Shown in pieces: positions 9,317-18,564 of a stretch of DNA of 64,000 bases (its first letter is position 1; the number at the start of each line of letters is the position of its first letter). The stretch comes from Pseudothioglobus sp964653365 (GTDB taxonomy: Bacteria; Pseudomonadota; Gammaproteobacteria; PS1; Pseudothioglobaceae), in the NCBI GenBank assembly GCA_964653365.1, contig CAZZER010000003.1, positions 12,020 through 76,019 of the forward strand, given 5' to 3'. A program made the translations under genes and the position numbers. Under the pieces are notes generated by a model that was given only the letters and a program-made list of their open reading frames with translations, did no database searches and was not told the origin of the DNA.

Positions 9317-10315
9317 ATGGATAAAAAAAATAAAGACCATGCGGCAATGATGCAGGGGCTTTATTGGTGGGGAATTCCAACATTATTTCGTTGCCCCCAT
9401 GACACCAAGATCGCTGGGTGTGACATTGCATTAGTTGGTGTACCACATAGTACAGGAAACGGCACAACACAACGAGATCAGCATTTAGGGCCAAGAGCGG
9501 TTCGAAACATATCAGCACAGGGTAGGCGCGGACATCTTAAGTTTGGCATTTCTCCGTGGGAAATGTGCGATATTCGAGATTTAGGCGACGTGCCACTCCC
9601 GGAAGCAAACAACAATGAGTTGTGTATTGAACGAATTACGGAGTTCTTTGAGCCAATTGCTATTGAAGGAGCTAGGCCACTGTCAATTGGCGGCGATCAT
9701 TCAATTACCGGGGGTATTTTGCAGGCATTAGCGGGCCCCAAGTCTAAATTAACCAATGGTAAGAAGGCAGTGCTGGTGCATTTTGATGCTCACACCGACG
9801 CTTTTCATCAACTAGATCATTTTCTGGGGGCTATTAAATCTGCTGCCCATTGGGCCAGTTACCTGGTGAGAGATGGTTTTGTCGATGCTACTAAGAGTGT
9901 TCAGGTTGGAATACGTGGCAATACTAGAACGCTCGATTGGCTACATTCCAGTTATGAGTTGGGTTACGAAATTATAACTAAAGACAATTATGACGAGTAT
10001 GGCGCTGAAAAGTGTATTGAGATGATTCGTAATCGTGTTGGAGATTCGCCCATTTACATCACCTTTGACCTAGATTGTCTTGATGTTACAGTCGCGCCTG
10101 GCGTTTCCAATCTTGAACCCGCAATTGAAGGCTTTAAGATGCCAGATGTTTTGCAATTATTACAAGGCTTGAGGGGCAAGAATGTCATAGGCGGTGATGT
10201 GGTTTGTTTGATGCCTACCGTTGATTCACCTAATCAAATTACATCCCATGTCGCCAATGCCATACTTTTTGAAATGGTTTGCCTGATTGCCGATAAGAGG
10301 GGAAACGCAGGCTAG
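9317..10315 (+). CDS. Ureohydrolase (arginase/agmatinase family), substrate uncertain
   Basis: The 332-aa product keeps all six metal ligands of the binuclear ureohydrolase site: His128 in GGDHS, Asp157/His159/Asp161 in DAHTD, and Asp251/Asp253 in DLDCLD. It should hydrolyse a guanidino compound to urea plus an amine. The loop after DAHTD, usually containing an HGT motif that contacts substrate, reads HQLDHFLGAIKSAAHW here, so agmatine or arginine specificity is not assured. Guanidinobutyrase, guanidinopropionase or guanidine hydrolase activities are alternatives. Its ATG follows the rimK stop with no gap. The 148-bp non-coding stretch after it precedes the FAD/GcvT gene. Confidence 0.85.
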   Translation: MDKKNKDHAAMMQGLYWWGIPTLFRCPHDTKIAGCDIALVGVPHSTGNGTTQRDQHLGPRAVRNISAQGRRGHLKFGISPWEMCDIRDLGDVPLPEANNNELCIERITEFFEPIAIEGARPLSIGGDHSITGGILQALAGPKSKLTNGKKAVLVHFDAHTDAFHQLDHFLGAIKSAAHWASYLVRDGFVDATKSVQVGIRGNTRTLDWLHSSYELGYEIITKDNYDEYGAEKCIEMIRNRVGDSPIYITFDLDCLDVTVAPGVSNLEPAIEGFKMPDVLQLLQGLRGKNVIGGDVVCLMPTVDSPNQITSHVANAILFEMVCLIADKRGNAG

Positions 10316-10463
10316 TAACCAACTGATAACAAATATTACAAAAAAATTCAAATGTTGGTATTAAAATTTTTCATCGTAACGCAGTTGACTTTGCTTTAGT
10401 ATTCCATTCTTTTGGCTTCAGTCATTTTTAGCCTTGCGTTTGATTTTTTTTTGGAGTTAGTTG

Positions 10464-13033
10464 ATGAGAGAAAGTGCCAGAGTTGTCGTTATTGGTGGCG
10501 GTGTTGTAGGTTGTTCAATTTTATTCCATTTGGCAAAAATGGGCTGGAAAGATGTAATATTGCTGGAGCGCAATGAACTTACCTCCGGCTCTAGTTGGCA
10601 TGCGGCGGGCCAAATTCATACCATCAGCTCAGATCCAAATATTTCTCGCTTACAGGATTACACTATTAGTCTTTATAAAGAGATTGAGGAAACCTCGGGT
10701 CACTCTGTTGGCATGCACAGTACAGGTGGTTATTATTTGGCGTCAACACCCGCTTGGCACGATTATTTAAAACGCGAGCGATCAAAAGCTCGTTCAATGG
10801 GTTTAGAGCAAGAGTTTGTTGACCTTGATGAGGTGGTTGAAAAGCACCCTCTGATCAACCCGGAGCACTATGTTGCGGCCCTATGGGATCCGTTAGATGG
10901 TGATATTGATCCGTCGGGAGTAACTTATGCTTATGCAAAATCTGCTCGCGTACATGGAGCGGAGTTCTACACTCATACGCCAGTCCTGGAAACCAACCAG
11001 CGTGCCGATGGTTCGTGGGACGTCGTTACCGAAAAAGGCAATATTCACGCTGAATATATTGTTAATGCCGGCGGTCTTTGGGCGCGTGAATTGGGCCGTA
11101 TGTCTGGGGTACATATGCCTGTCATACCGATGGAGCACCACTATTTGATTACCGATGAAATTGATTTGATTTCTAATTTGCCGGAAGGGCAGCGTCTACC
11201 CGCGTGTATCGATTACGAGGCGAATATCTATTTTCGTCAAGAGCGCTCTGGCTTATTGTTGGGCACCTACGAGCCACATTCAACACCATGGTCGCTGGAC
11301 GGTACCCCGAATAATTTTGGCCACGATTTACTTGACCCGGATCTTGAGCGTATTGCAGACCGCCTCGAGCTGGCTTTTGAGCGCATTCCTTCGGTGGGCA
11401 CCGCCGGTATCAAAGATATGATTAATGGTCCATTCACATTTTCACCAGATGGTAACCCAATGATTGGCCCTGTGCCAGGCAAGAAGAACTACTGGGCGGC
11501 TGTCGGCGTGATGGCGGGCTTTTGTCAGGCAGGTGGTGTGGGCCGCACTATTGCCGAATGGATGATTGAGGGTGAACCGTCTATAGATGTCTGGGCAATG
11601 GATATTGCTCGTTTTGGTGAATTTGCCACACCCGAGTGGGGCGTCGTGAAGTCGAGTGAAAACTATGAACGTCGTTTTGTGATGACTTTCCCGAACGAAA
11701 CACTGCCTAAGGGCCGAAAGCAAAAAACAACTGCCATTTATGACCGTTTGACGCAGAAAGGCGCGATGTGGCAACAATCGTTTGGTTTAGAAAATGCGAT
11801 GTGGTTTGCGGACTCACCTGAAGATGCTCATGAAGAACCAACTTTTCATCGCTCAAGAGCGCACAATTATGTCGGCGCGGAAGTGATGGCGGTGCGTGAA
11901 AAAGTTGGGGCGACTGAAATCGCCAACTTTTCCAACCATCAATTTACAGGTAAAGGTGCACGGGCCTTCTTGGAATATGTGTTGGCTGGGATTATTCCTA
12001 AACCAGGCCGGGTTATTTTGAACCCGATGTTGCGTGAAAGTGGCAAGCTCTATGGTGACTTAACAGTTGCTTGTATTGATGAGGAAACTTTTTACGTGCT
12101 CGGCTCCAGTGTGGCGCAAGAGATGCACCGTCGTTGGTTTGACGAAAAGCTAGTTGGTTTTGAAGATGTGGCTTACAATAACATGACCGATGACTTTCAT
12201 GGCATTGCCATTGCAGGCCCCAATTCTCGCGAATTATTATCTAGGTTGACACGAGAGGATGTTAGCGCCGAGGCCTTTAAGTTCCGCGATGTAAGAGATA
12301 CTTTTATTGCGGGAGTGCCTGCTATTTGTTCACGCATATCGTTTACCGGCGAACTAGGCTATGAAATCTATGTTGCTCCGCAATATCACCTCAGATTATT
12401 TGAAGCTATTGAAGAGGCTGGCGAAGATTTGGGCTTAAAGATGTTTGGTGGGCGTGCGCTGATGGCAATGCGTCTAGAGAAAAACTGGGGTGTGTGGACA
12501 ACAGACTTTCGACCAGACTTTACGATTGGTGAGTCAGGTTTAGACTTTTTTGTTAACTGGGATAAAGATTTTGTGGGTAAGGAGGCGGCCTTAATCGAAA
12601 AAAAAGCTGGCGTAGAGAAGAAATTATCTGTTCTTAGTATTGATACCGATACCGATGTTACCGNNNNNNNNNNNNNNNNNNNNNNNNNNNNNNNNNNNNN
12701 NNNNNNNNNNNNNNNNNNNNNNNNNNNNNNNNNNNNNNNNNNNNNNNNNNNNNNNNNNNNNNNGGCGTAGAGAAGAAATTATCTGTTCTTAGTATTGATA
12801 CCGATACCGATGTTACCGGTGACGAGGCGGTTATGCACAACGGTGAATGTGTGAGTTATATTACCTCTGGTGCTTTTGGTCATTTTGTTAAACAGTCCTT
12901 AGCGATGACTTATTTGCCTGTTGCTTTGCTTGATTCCGACGCCGATCTTGAGGTGGAAATATTAGGCGAATTCTACAAAGCAACAATCGTTCCCCAGCCT
13001 TTGTATGATCCATCAGGCTCTAAAATGCGATAA
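10464..13033 (+). CDS. FAD-dependent dimethylglycine/sarcosine dehydrogenase-like protein with GcvT domain (interrupted by a false assembly gap)
   Basis: Two frame pieces, 10464-12663 and 12819-13033, belong to one gene. The 55 bp before the N run (12609-12663) are repeated exactly after it (12764-12818). Removing the Ns and one copy restores an open frame of 804 aa. The N-terminus has the FAD motif VVVIGGGVVGCS and SGSSWHAAG; by analogy to dimethylglycine dehydrogenase, His46 would be the covalent flavin attachment site. From about residue 430 a folate-binding GcvT-like region follows, ending near SGAFGHFVKQSLA. Known relatives oxidatively demethylate N-methyl glycines and pass formaldehyde to tetrahydrofolate. 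ATG 10464 is preferred to the TTG at 10461 and has a GGAG at 10453. It is 33 bp upstream of MttB2, so the pair probably act in sequence. Confidence 0.88.
12609..12818. other. Scaffold gap (100 N) flanked by exact 55-bp duplication
   Basis: Bases 12664-12763 are exactly 100 N. The 55 bp ending at 12663 are identical to the 55 bp starting at 12764. This is the footprint of two contigs overlapping by a k-mer length that were scaffolded without merging. Collapsing the overlap keeps the reading frame (2415 coding bases, 805 codons with stop), so no sequence is likely missing. Confidence 0.93.
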
Positions 13034-13066
13034 ATACATGCAGTATATGAGCAAAAGGAGACACTA

Positions 13067-14599
13067 ATGGCAAGAGAGAGACGCAGACGTAGAGGGGCTG
13101 CCGAGAAAACAGAGGTAGTTAAGGCCCCTGCGTATATTAAGCGAAAAATACCAGTTCACGATCCACTTAGTGATGCAGACCTGTGCATTATTGAAAATAA
13201 CGCCGACACGATTCTTGAGGAGGTAGGTATTGTCTTCGGAGAAGATCTAGAAAGTGCTGACATTATGGTTGCCGCTGGCGGAATTCGTGACTCAAAAGAC
13301 CCACATCGGATTCGCTTCCCTCGAGGTTTGTGCCGTGAAATCATTCAGGCAAGCGCTCCAAAACAGTTTACCCAGCACGCTCGTAACCCAGAGCGAAGTG
13401 TCGAAATCGGAGGTAATAATATTGTCTTATCCCCAGCTTATGGGCCACCATTTGTTCACAATCTGGATGAGGGTCGACGTTACGCTAATATTGAAGATTT
13501 TCAAAATTTTGTCAAATTGGCTTATATGTCCGACAATATTCATCATTCTGGGGGCACCATATGCGAGCCAGTTGACTTGCCCGTAAACAAACGCCATTTA
13601 GATATGGTTTACAGCCATATCAAATACTCCGATAAGGCGTTTATGGGCTCGGTGACCGCGGGAGATCGCGCACAAGACTCTGTCAACATGGCAAAAATTG
13701 TTTTTGGTGAAGAGTTCATGAAGGACAATTGTTGTATTTTGAGTCTTTGTAACACTGTATCACCATTATCAACTGATCCGGCGATTACCAATTCACTCAA
13801 AGTGTATTCGCGTGAAAATCAAGGCATGATTATCACCACCTTTATTGTTGGTGGAGCGATGGCACCAGTTTCTGTTGCAGGCGTTGCTGCTCAGAGTCTC
13901 GCTGAAGTATTGGCAATGATGGCATTGACACAACTTATCAAGCCTGGTTGCCATGTGGTTTATGGTACTTTTGTTACTTCGATGTCGATGAAGTCGGGCG
14001 CACCAACCTTCGGTACCGCCGAGGCAGCGCAAGCAATGTGTATCAGTGGGGCACTTGCAAGAAGGCTCGGCGTGCCATTTAGAAGTGGTGGCGGTTTCAC
14101 TTCTTCAAAATTACCAGACGCGCAATCAGGGTATGAGGCTGCTAACACGCTTCACGCAACACTTGATGCCGGTGTTAATATCTCATTGCACGTGGCTGGC
14201 TGGCTTGAGGGCGGCCTATCTATGGGTTATGAGAAGTTTGTGATGGACGCCGATCAAGCCGGTGTTCTGGCAACTGCAGCTCGCGGCATTGATATGAGTG
14301 AAGAGGGTCAGGCGATGGACGCGATTAGAGAGGTGGGTCCGCAATCACACTTTTTGGCCTGCAATCACACTGAGCGTAATTACAGGGAGGCTTTTTATTT
14401 AGCGGAGCTAAGCGACTCCCAAAGTTTCGAGCAATGGAAAGAAAACGGCTCTCGCGACATGGCGCAAGCTGCCAATATTAAATACAAAAAAATGCTCTCG
14501 GATTATGAATTGCCAGCACTTGACCCAGAGGTCGATAAGAGATTGCTTGAGTATATGAGACAGGTAAAAGAGAGTTATCCAGACTCTAATATTGCTTAA
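13067..14599 (+). CDS. MttB-family (COG5598) methyltransferase (MttB2)
   Basis: The 510-aa protein is a complete trimethylamine-methyltransferase-like protein without an in-frame amber codon, so it belongs to the non-pyrrolysine group. An AAAGGAG ribosome site sits 8 bp before the ATG. The start MARERRRRRGAAEK is strongly basic, a feature shared in weaker form by MttB3 (ARRGRNARRESR). It is nearest to MttB1 within the window. Characterised non-pyrrolysine members demethylate glycine betaine or related quaternary amines to a corrinoid protein, but no corrinoid (DxHxxG) protein or activase is encoded nearby. It is flanked by the FAD/GcvT enzyme and a DddP-like M24 protein in one plus-strand operon. 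The quaternary-amine substrate is inferred from family and context. Confidence 0.92.
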   Translation: MARERRRRRGAAEKTEVVKAPAYIKRKIPVHDPLSDADLCIIENNADTILEEVGIVFGEDLESADIMVAAGGIRDSKDPHRIRFPRGLCREIIQASAPKQFTQHARNPERSVEIGGNNIVLSPAYGPPFVHNLDEGRRYANIEDFQNFVKLAYMSDNIHHSGGTICEPVDLPVNKRHLDMVYSHIKYSDKAFMGSVTAGDRAQDSVNMAKIVFGEEFMKDNCCILSLCNTVSPLSTDPAITNSLKVYSRENQGMIITTFIVGGAMAPVSVAGVAAQSLAEVLAMMALTQLIKPGCHVVYGTFVTSMSMKSGAPTFGTAEAAQAMCISGALARRLGVPFRSGGGFTSSKLPDAQSGYEAANTLHATLDAGVNISLHVAGWLEGGLSMGYEKFVMDADQAGVLATAARGIDMSEEGQAMDAIREVGPQSHFLACNHTERNYREAFYLAELSDSQSFEQWKENGSRDMAQAANIKYKKMLSDYELPALDPEVDKRLLEYMRQVKESYPDSNIA

Positions 14600-14629
14600 T
14601 TTTTATTAACTAAAAATAAAGGGTTATCG

Positions 14630-15949
14630 ATGAACTTTTCAAATAATAAGCGTCATCAGGCGAAAATCAATCCTATCACTGACGGTACAGAGGATATTTT
14701 TAGTTTAAATATGCACGCACAGGGACCTGGAGAATTGGCAGAATCTGAGTGGCAGAAAGCGGGATTGGTGGCGCCAAATATGACTGCTGTACGTGAGTAT
14801 CGATTAAGGCGTGTTAGAGAACAGCTTAAAGCGAGCGATTGCGCCGGAATCTTACTGTATGACCCGCTTAATATTCGATACGCAACAGATAGCACCAATA
14901 TGTCCCTTTGGACATCGCATAATGCCGCACGTTACGCCTTAGTGATGACACAGGGGCCAGTGATCATTTTTGAGTTTGATGGGCATGAGTACTTGTCAAA
15001 TCACAATCCATTGATAACAGAGGTGCGTCCTGCGATCACTTATCTGTATTTTACTGCTGGTGAAAACAGTGACAAAAAAGCAAAATTATGGGCGGATGAG
15101 ATTACCAATATCGTTGCCGAATACGGCGCAGGTAATAAACGCCTAGCTTTGGATAAGTGCGCTCCTGAGGGTGTGCATGAGCTTCAAGCCCATGGACTTG
15201 AGCTGTATAACGGCGAAGAGGTGATGGAGCTGGCTAGACTGATTAAGTCAGACGAAGAAATGCATGCAATGAGACGCTCAATATATGCTGCAGAAACTTC
15301 AATGGGGATTATGCGTGAATATTTACAACCTGGTGTTAGTGAAACGAGGTTGTGGAGTTATCTACATGCCGAGATGTTTGCTCGCGGAGGGGAATGGATT
15401 GAGACACGAATTCTATCTGCCGGACCGAGAAGCAACCCTTGGTACCAAGAGTGCTCATCAAGGCCAATAAAAAATGGCGAGATGATGGCATTCGACACTG
15501 ATTTGGTTGGCGCCTACGGCTACTGCACAGATATTTCTAGAACGTGGTTGTGTGGCGACAAAAAACCAACAGATGCGCAAATAGATATCTACACTAAGGC
15601 GTACGAACAGGTGCAGCACAATATGTCAATTTTGCGACCGGGGATGAGTTTTAGAGACCTAACCAATGAGGCGCTCGAATATCCCGAAAATGAATATCGC
15701 CATTATTCAGTACAATATCATGGCGTTGGTTTGTGTGATGAATATCCAGCAATTCAGTTCACCTGGGAGTTGAACGAACTTAGCTTTGATGGCATCCTTC
15801 AAACAGGGATGGTGTTATGCGTTGAGAGTTACGTTGGACGACGAGATGGCGGACCTGGCGTTAAGCTTGAGGAGCAAGTTTTAATTACTGAGACTGGTTA
15901 CGAAGTATTGTCTAAATACCCTTTCGAACAACAATTAATCCGCTCATAG
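14630..15949 (+). CDS. DddP-like M24-family metalloenzyme (possible DMSP lyase or related)
   Basis: This 439-aa protein has the pita-bread fold signature of M24 peptidases but the residues of DMSP lyase DddP. Candidate metal ligands are Asp289, Asp291, Asp301, His364, Glu399 and Glu414. Their spacing matches the reported DddP set (295, 297, 307, 371, 406, 421) exactly after a 6-7 residue offset, and Asp370 aligns with the catalytic Asp377. The N-terminal LVAPNMTAVREYRLRR and LYDPLNIRYATDSTNM also resemble DddP. DddP releases dimethylsulfide and acrylate from DMSP. Beside an MttB homologue, a quaternary ammonium or betaine substrate is an alternative. Gap to MttB2 is 30 bp. Family membership is well supported; the substrate is not. 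Confidence 0.85.
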   Translation: MNFSNNKRHQAKINPITDGTEDIFSLNMHAQGPGELAESEWQKAGLVAPNMTAVREYRLRRVREQLKASDCAGILLYDPLNIRYATDSTNMSLWTSHNAARYALVMTQGPVIIFEFDGHEYLSNHNPLITEVRPAITYLYFTAGENSDKKAKLWADEITNIVAEYGAGNKRLALDKCAPEGVHELQAHGLELYNGEEVMELARLIKSDEEMHAMRRSIYAAETSMGIMREYLQPGVSETRLWSYLHAEMFARGGEWIETRILSAGPRSNPWYQECSSRPIKNGEMMAFDTDLVGAYGYCTDISRTWLCGDKKPTDAQIDIYTKAYEQVQHNMSILRPGMSFRDLTNEALEYPENEYRHYSVQYHGVGLCDEYPAIQFTWELNELSFDGILQTGMVLCVESYVGRRDGGPGVKLEEQVLITETGYEVLSKYPFEQQLIRS

Positions 15950-15963
15950 AGCGGGAGGATTTC

Positions 15964-17061
15964 ATGGATCATTTGCCAATTAAAATGTCGGCTGTACTAC
16001 TAACCGGACACGGTGGTTTTGATAAGTTGGAGTACCGAGACGATGTGAGCGTGCCAAGTGTTGCTGCAGATAAAGTGTTAATCAAGGTATTGGCGGCAGG
16101 CGTTAACAATACGGATATCAATACCCGCACTGCTTGGTACTCCAAGTCGGTTAGGGGTGAAACTAACGAGGGCGGCGCTGACGGCTTTGATTCTGCTACT
16201 GACGATGATGGCTCCTGGTCAGGTACGCCGCTTTTTTTTCCTCGAATTCAAGGCGCTGATTGCTGTGGAGAGATAGTGGCTGTGGGTGAAGGGGTGAATG
16301 TCAAGCGTATTGGTGAGCGAGTATTGGTGCGAACAATGCAACAAGCGCCTGTTGACTATAGGCCTTTTGTTTGCTGGACTGTTGGTTCGGAATGCGATGG
16401 TGGATTTGCTCAATACATGGTTGCTTTAGACGCAGAAACTTTTCAGGTAAATTGCGATTGGTCGGATGTCGAATTGGCTTCTATCCCTTGTGCTTATTCC
16501 ACGGCAGAAAACCTACTTGAGCGCGCCAAGGTCGGTGCTGGCGAAGTGGTACTTATAACCGGTGCTTCGGGTGGCGTGGGTTCTGCTGCTGTGCAGCTGG
16601 CCAAGCGTCGAGGTGCTAAAGTATACGCGCAGTCCAGCAAAGAAAAAATGAAAACAGTTGAGGCACTTGGTGCTGACTTGGTTGTTGATAGGGAGGCAGA
16701 TCTTGTTTCAACTATAGGTGCGGATGTGGTCGACGTTGTGGTGGACTTAGTGGCGGGAGATCGCTGGCCGAGTTTATTAGAGGTGTTAAAGCGTGGCGGT
16801 CGCTATGCAACAGCCGGCGCGATTGCTGGCCCCATTGTAGAATTGGACGTCCGCACGTTGTATTTAAAAGACCTTACTTTGATTGGTTGCACACACCAGC
16901 AGCGAAATGTTTTTGAAAATTTAATCGGCTATATTGAACGCAACGAAATCAAGCCGCTGGTGGCAAAAAGCTATCCATTGGCTGATATTGTTAAAGCGCA
17001 AGAAGACTTTTTAAGCAAAAAACACGTAGGAAAGTTGGTGTTGGTGCCATCCCAAGATTAA
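15964..17061 (+). CDS. MDR-superfamily (quinone reductase/alcohol dehydrogenase-like) oxidoreductase
   Basis: The 365-aa protein has the GroES-like N-terminal domain and a Rossmann domain with VLITGASGGVGSAAVQLAKRRG-type cofactor motif (positions about 195-216). This is typical of NADPH-dependent medium-chain dehydrogenases. The classical catalytic zinc ligand pattern is not clear. An insert of about 25 residues rich in Asp/Gly (positions about 60-85) is unusual. An SD-like GGGAGG lies 5 bp before the ATG. It sits 14 bp after the DddP-like gene and 17 bp before the enolase-superfamily gene, inside the same operon. It lacks the close AcuI resemblance expected of an acrylyl-CoA reductase. The substrate is unknown. 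Confidence 0.85.
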   Translation: MDHLPIKMSAVLLTGHGGFDKLEYRDDVSVPSVAADKVLIKVLAAGVNNTDINTRTAWYSKSVRGETNEGGADGFDSATDDDGSWSGTPLFFPRIQGADCCGEIVAVGEGVNVKRIGERVLVRTMQQAPVDYRPFVCWTVGSECDGGFAQYMVALDAETFQVNCDWSDVELASIPCAYSTAENLLERAKVGAGEVVLITGASGGVGSAAVQLAKRRGAKVYAQSSKEKMKTVEALGADLVVDREADLVSTIGADVVDVVVDLVAGDRWPSLLEVLKRGGRYATAGAIAGPIVELDVRTLYLKDLTLIGCTHQQRNVFENLIGYIERNEIKPLVAKSYPLADIVKAQEDFLSKKHVGKLVLVPSQD

Positions 17062-17078
17062 GCATAGATAAAATCAAC

Positions 17079-18185
17079 ATGAAAATTGCAAACATTGAGG
17101 TTTTTCAGGCGTACTTACCTTATTCAGGGGGTATTTATCGATTGTCCGGCGGTAGAGAATATGCGGGTTTTGACGCGACGTTTGTTCGAGTTACAACCGA
17201 ATGTGGCATTGAAGGCTGGGGCGAGAGCACCCCTTTTGGCTCGACCTATATTGCCGCTCACGCAGCGGGTGTACGTGCTGGTATCGGGGAAATAGCGCCT
17301 AGTTTACTGGGCAAAGATCCACGCCATCTAGACAGGGTTAATGAGACAATGGACGGTGCTTTGGTGGGTCACAACCATGCTAAAACAGCGCTTGATGTCG
17401 CTTGCTGGGATGTTTTTGGTAAGTCCGTCGGCATGCCGGTTTGTGATTTGTTAGGCGGGCGAACAAATCAAGCTTTGCCGCTTATTTCCTCTATCTATAC
17501 TGGTGATCCTGACGATATGCGTGCTCGTGTACAATCTCATCGTGAAGCAGGTTATCGAGGGCACTCTGTTAAAGTCGGTGCTGACCCTGTTCTGGACGCT
17601 GAGCGTATCAAAGCAAGCCTCGCTGATCGTCAAACCAGCGAATACTTTATTGTTGACGCAAATGGTGGTATGAGTGCAGAAAGCGCATTGAGGCTGTTAA
17701 ACCTTCTGCCCAATAATCTTGATTTTGTGCTGGAGGCGCCTTGCGCCACCTGGCGTGAGTGTTTATCGGTTAAACATCGTACATCGATACCTATTATTTG
17801 GGATGAACTGGCGCAAAGTGAAGAAGATATTATTAGTTTGATTGCTGAGGACGGTGCTGACGGTATCGGTTTGAAAATATCAAAAAACGGTGGCCTCACG
17901 CGCTGTCGACGACAGCGAGATATTTGTATAGCAGCAGGCTACACCATGAGTGTACAAGACACCACCGGCTCAGATATTGCTTTTGCTGCCATTGTACACA
18001 TGGGACAAACCGTGCCACAGAAACAGCTCAGGTGCGTTTTGGAGTGTCGAGATATGGTGACTTTGAAAACCGCTGATGGTGATTACGCGGTAGAAAATGG
18101 CTTGGTTCGTGCGCCACAAACGCCGGGCTTGGGGATCACACCACGCATGGAAGTGCTGGGCGATACTGTGATGAGCTTTAATTAA
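17079..18185 (+). CDS. Enolase-superfamily (MR/MLE) enzyme near hydroxyproline-betaine epimerase / cis-3-hydroxyproline dehydratase
   Basis: The 368-aa protein has the muconate-lactonizing-enzyme arrangement. Candidate acid/base lysines are Lys165 (SVKVG) and Lys266 (GLKISKNGG). Metal ligands are Asp193 (VDANG), Glu219 (LEAPC) and Asp242 (WDELA). The LEAPCATWRE segment and lysine spacing resemble HpbD, the 4-hydroxyproline betaine 2-epimerase, and the MLE-type cis-3-hydroxyproline dehydratases. Either role would fit a cluster that processes proline-type betaines. It is the last gene of the plus-strand operon. Its stop overlaps the stop of the convergent cupin gene by 2 bp. The choice between epimerase and dehydratase is open. 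Confidence 0.82.
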   Translation: MKIANIEVFQAYLPYSGGIYRLSGGREYAGFDATFVRVTTECGIEGWGESTPFGSTYIAAHAAGVRAGIGEIAPSLLGKDPRHLDRVNETMDGALVGHNHAKTALDVACWDVFGKSVGMPVCDLLGGRTNQALPLISSIYTGDPDDMRARVQSHREAGYRGHSVKVGADPVLDAERIKASLADRQTSEYFIVDANGGMSAESALRLLNLLPNNLDFVLEAPCATWRECLSVKHRTSIPIIWDELAQSEEDIISLIAEDGADGIGLKISKNGGLTRCRRQRDICIAAGYTMSVQDTTGSDIAFAAIVHMGQTVPQKQLRCVLECRDMVTLKTADGDYAVENGLVRAPQTPGLGITPRMEVLGDTVMSFN

Positions 18186-18526
18186 AGCGCTCTATTAAAC
18201 CCCCTCATAAACACCAGTAGCAAACAGCCTTCTGGCGAAGACGACGAGTGACAACTACCTGGCTCAAAAGTAACAAAGTCGCCTTTTTTAAAAACGGTAT
18301 TATCGGCATCAACCATTTCTCCTTCAAGCACCATAAATTCTTCAAAGCCTGTATGTTCGTGGGGAATGGACTGGGCACCAGGATCCAATTTTAAGACAAA
18401 AGCGCCTTGACCGGTTTCACTGTCATAACTTATTTCATGCCAGCTCATTTTGTCTATCGGGGATCCGTAGCGATCAAAAGGTTTGAACTTAACATTGAGA
18501 GGATTGGTTATTTTTCGTTTTTTCAT
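18182..18526 (-). CDS. Small cupin-domain protein
   Basis: The 114-aa product is a single cupin barrel. Motif 1 is seen as PHEHTGFEEFMVLEGE (His-x-His ... Glu) and motif 2 as FVTFEPGSCHSS with its His, so a metal site is likely complete. Proteins of this ChrR/anti-sigma-like or small dioxygenase type are hard to assign. As last gene of the MttB3 operon it may be a small metal enzyme (isomerase, lyase or dioxygenase) for an intermediate, or a sensor. No specific function is recognised. Confidence 0.75.
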   Translation of the reverse strand: MKKRKITNPLNVKFKPFDRYGSPIDKMSWHEISYDSETGQGAFVLKLDPGAQSIPHEHTGFEEFMVLEGEMVDADNTVFKKGDFVTFEPGSCHSSSSPEGCLLLVFMRGFNRAL

Positions 18527-18564
18527 GATGGATATTTTACTAAGTAGGTGGCGTTATTAAGGGG

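Noticed and set aside
12658..12840. Minus-strand reading frame across the N run
   Set aside because: It is an artefact of translating unknown bases opposite the FAD/GcvT gene.
15964..17061. AcuI (acrylyl-CoA reductase) next to the DddP-like gene
   Set aside because: The protein is an MDR member, but its N-terminal half and insert do not resemble AcuI/YhdH closely enough.
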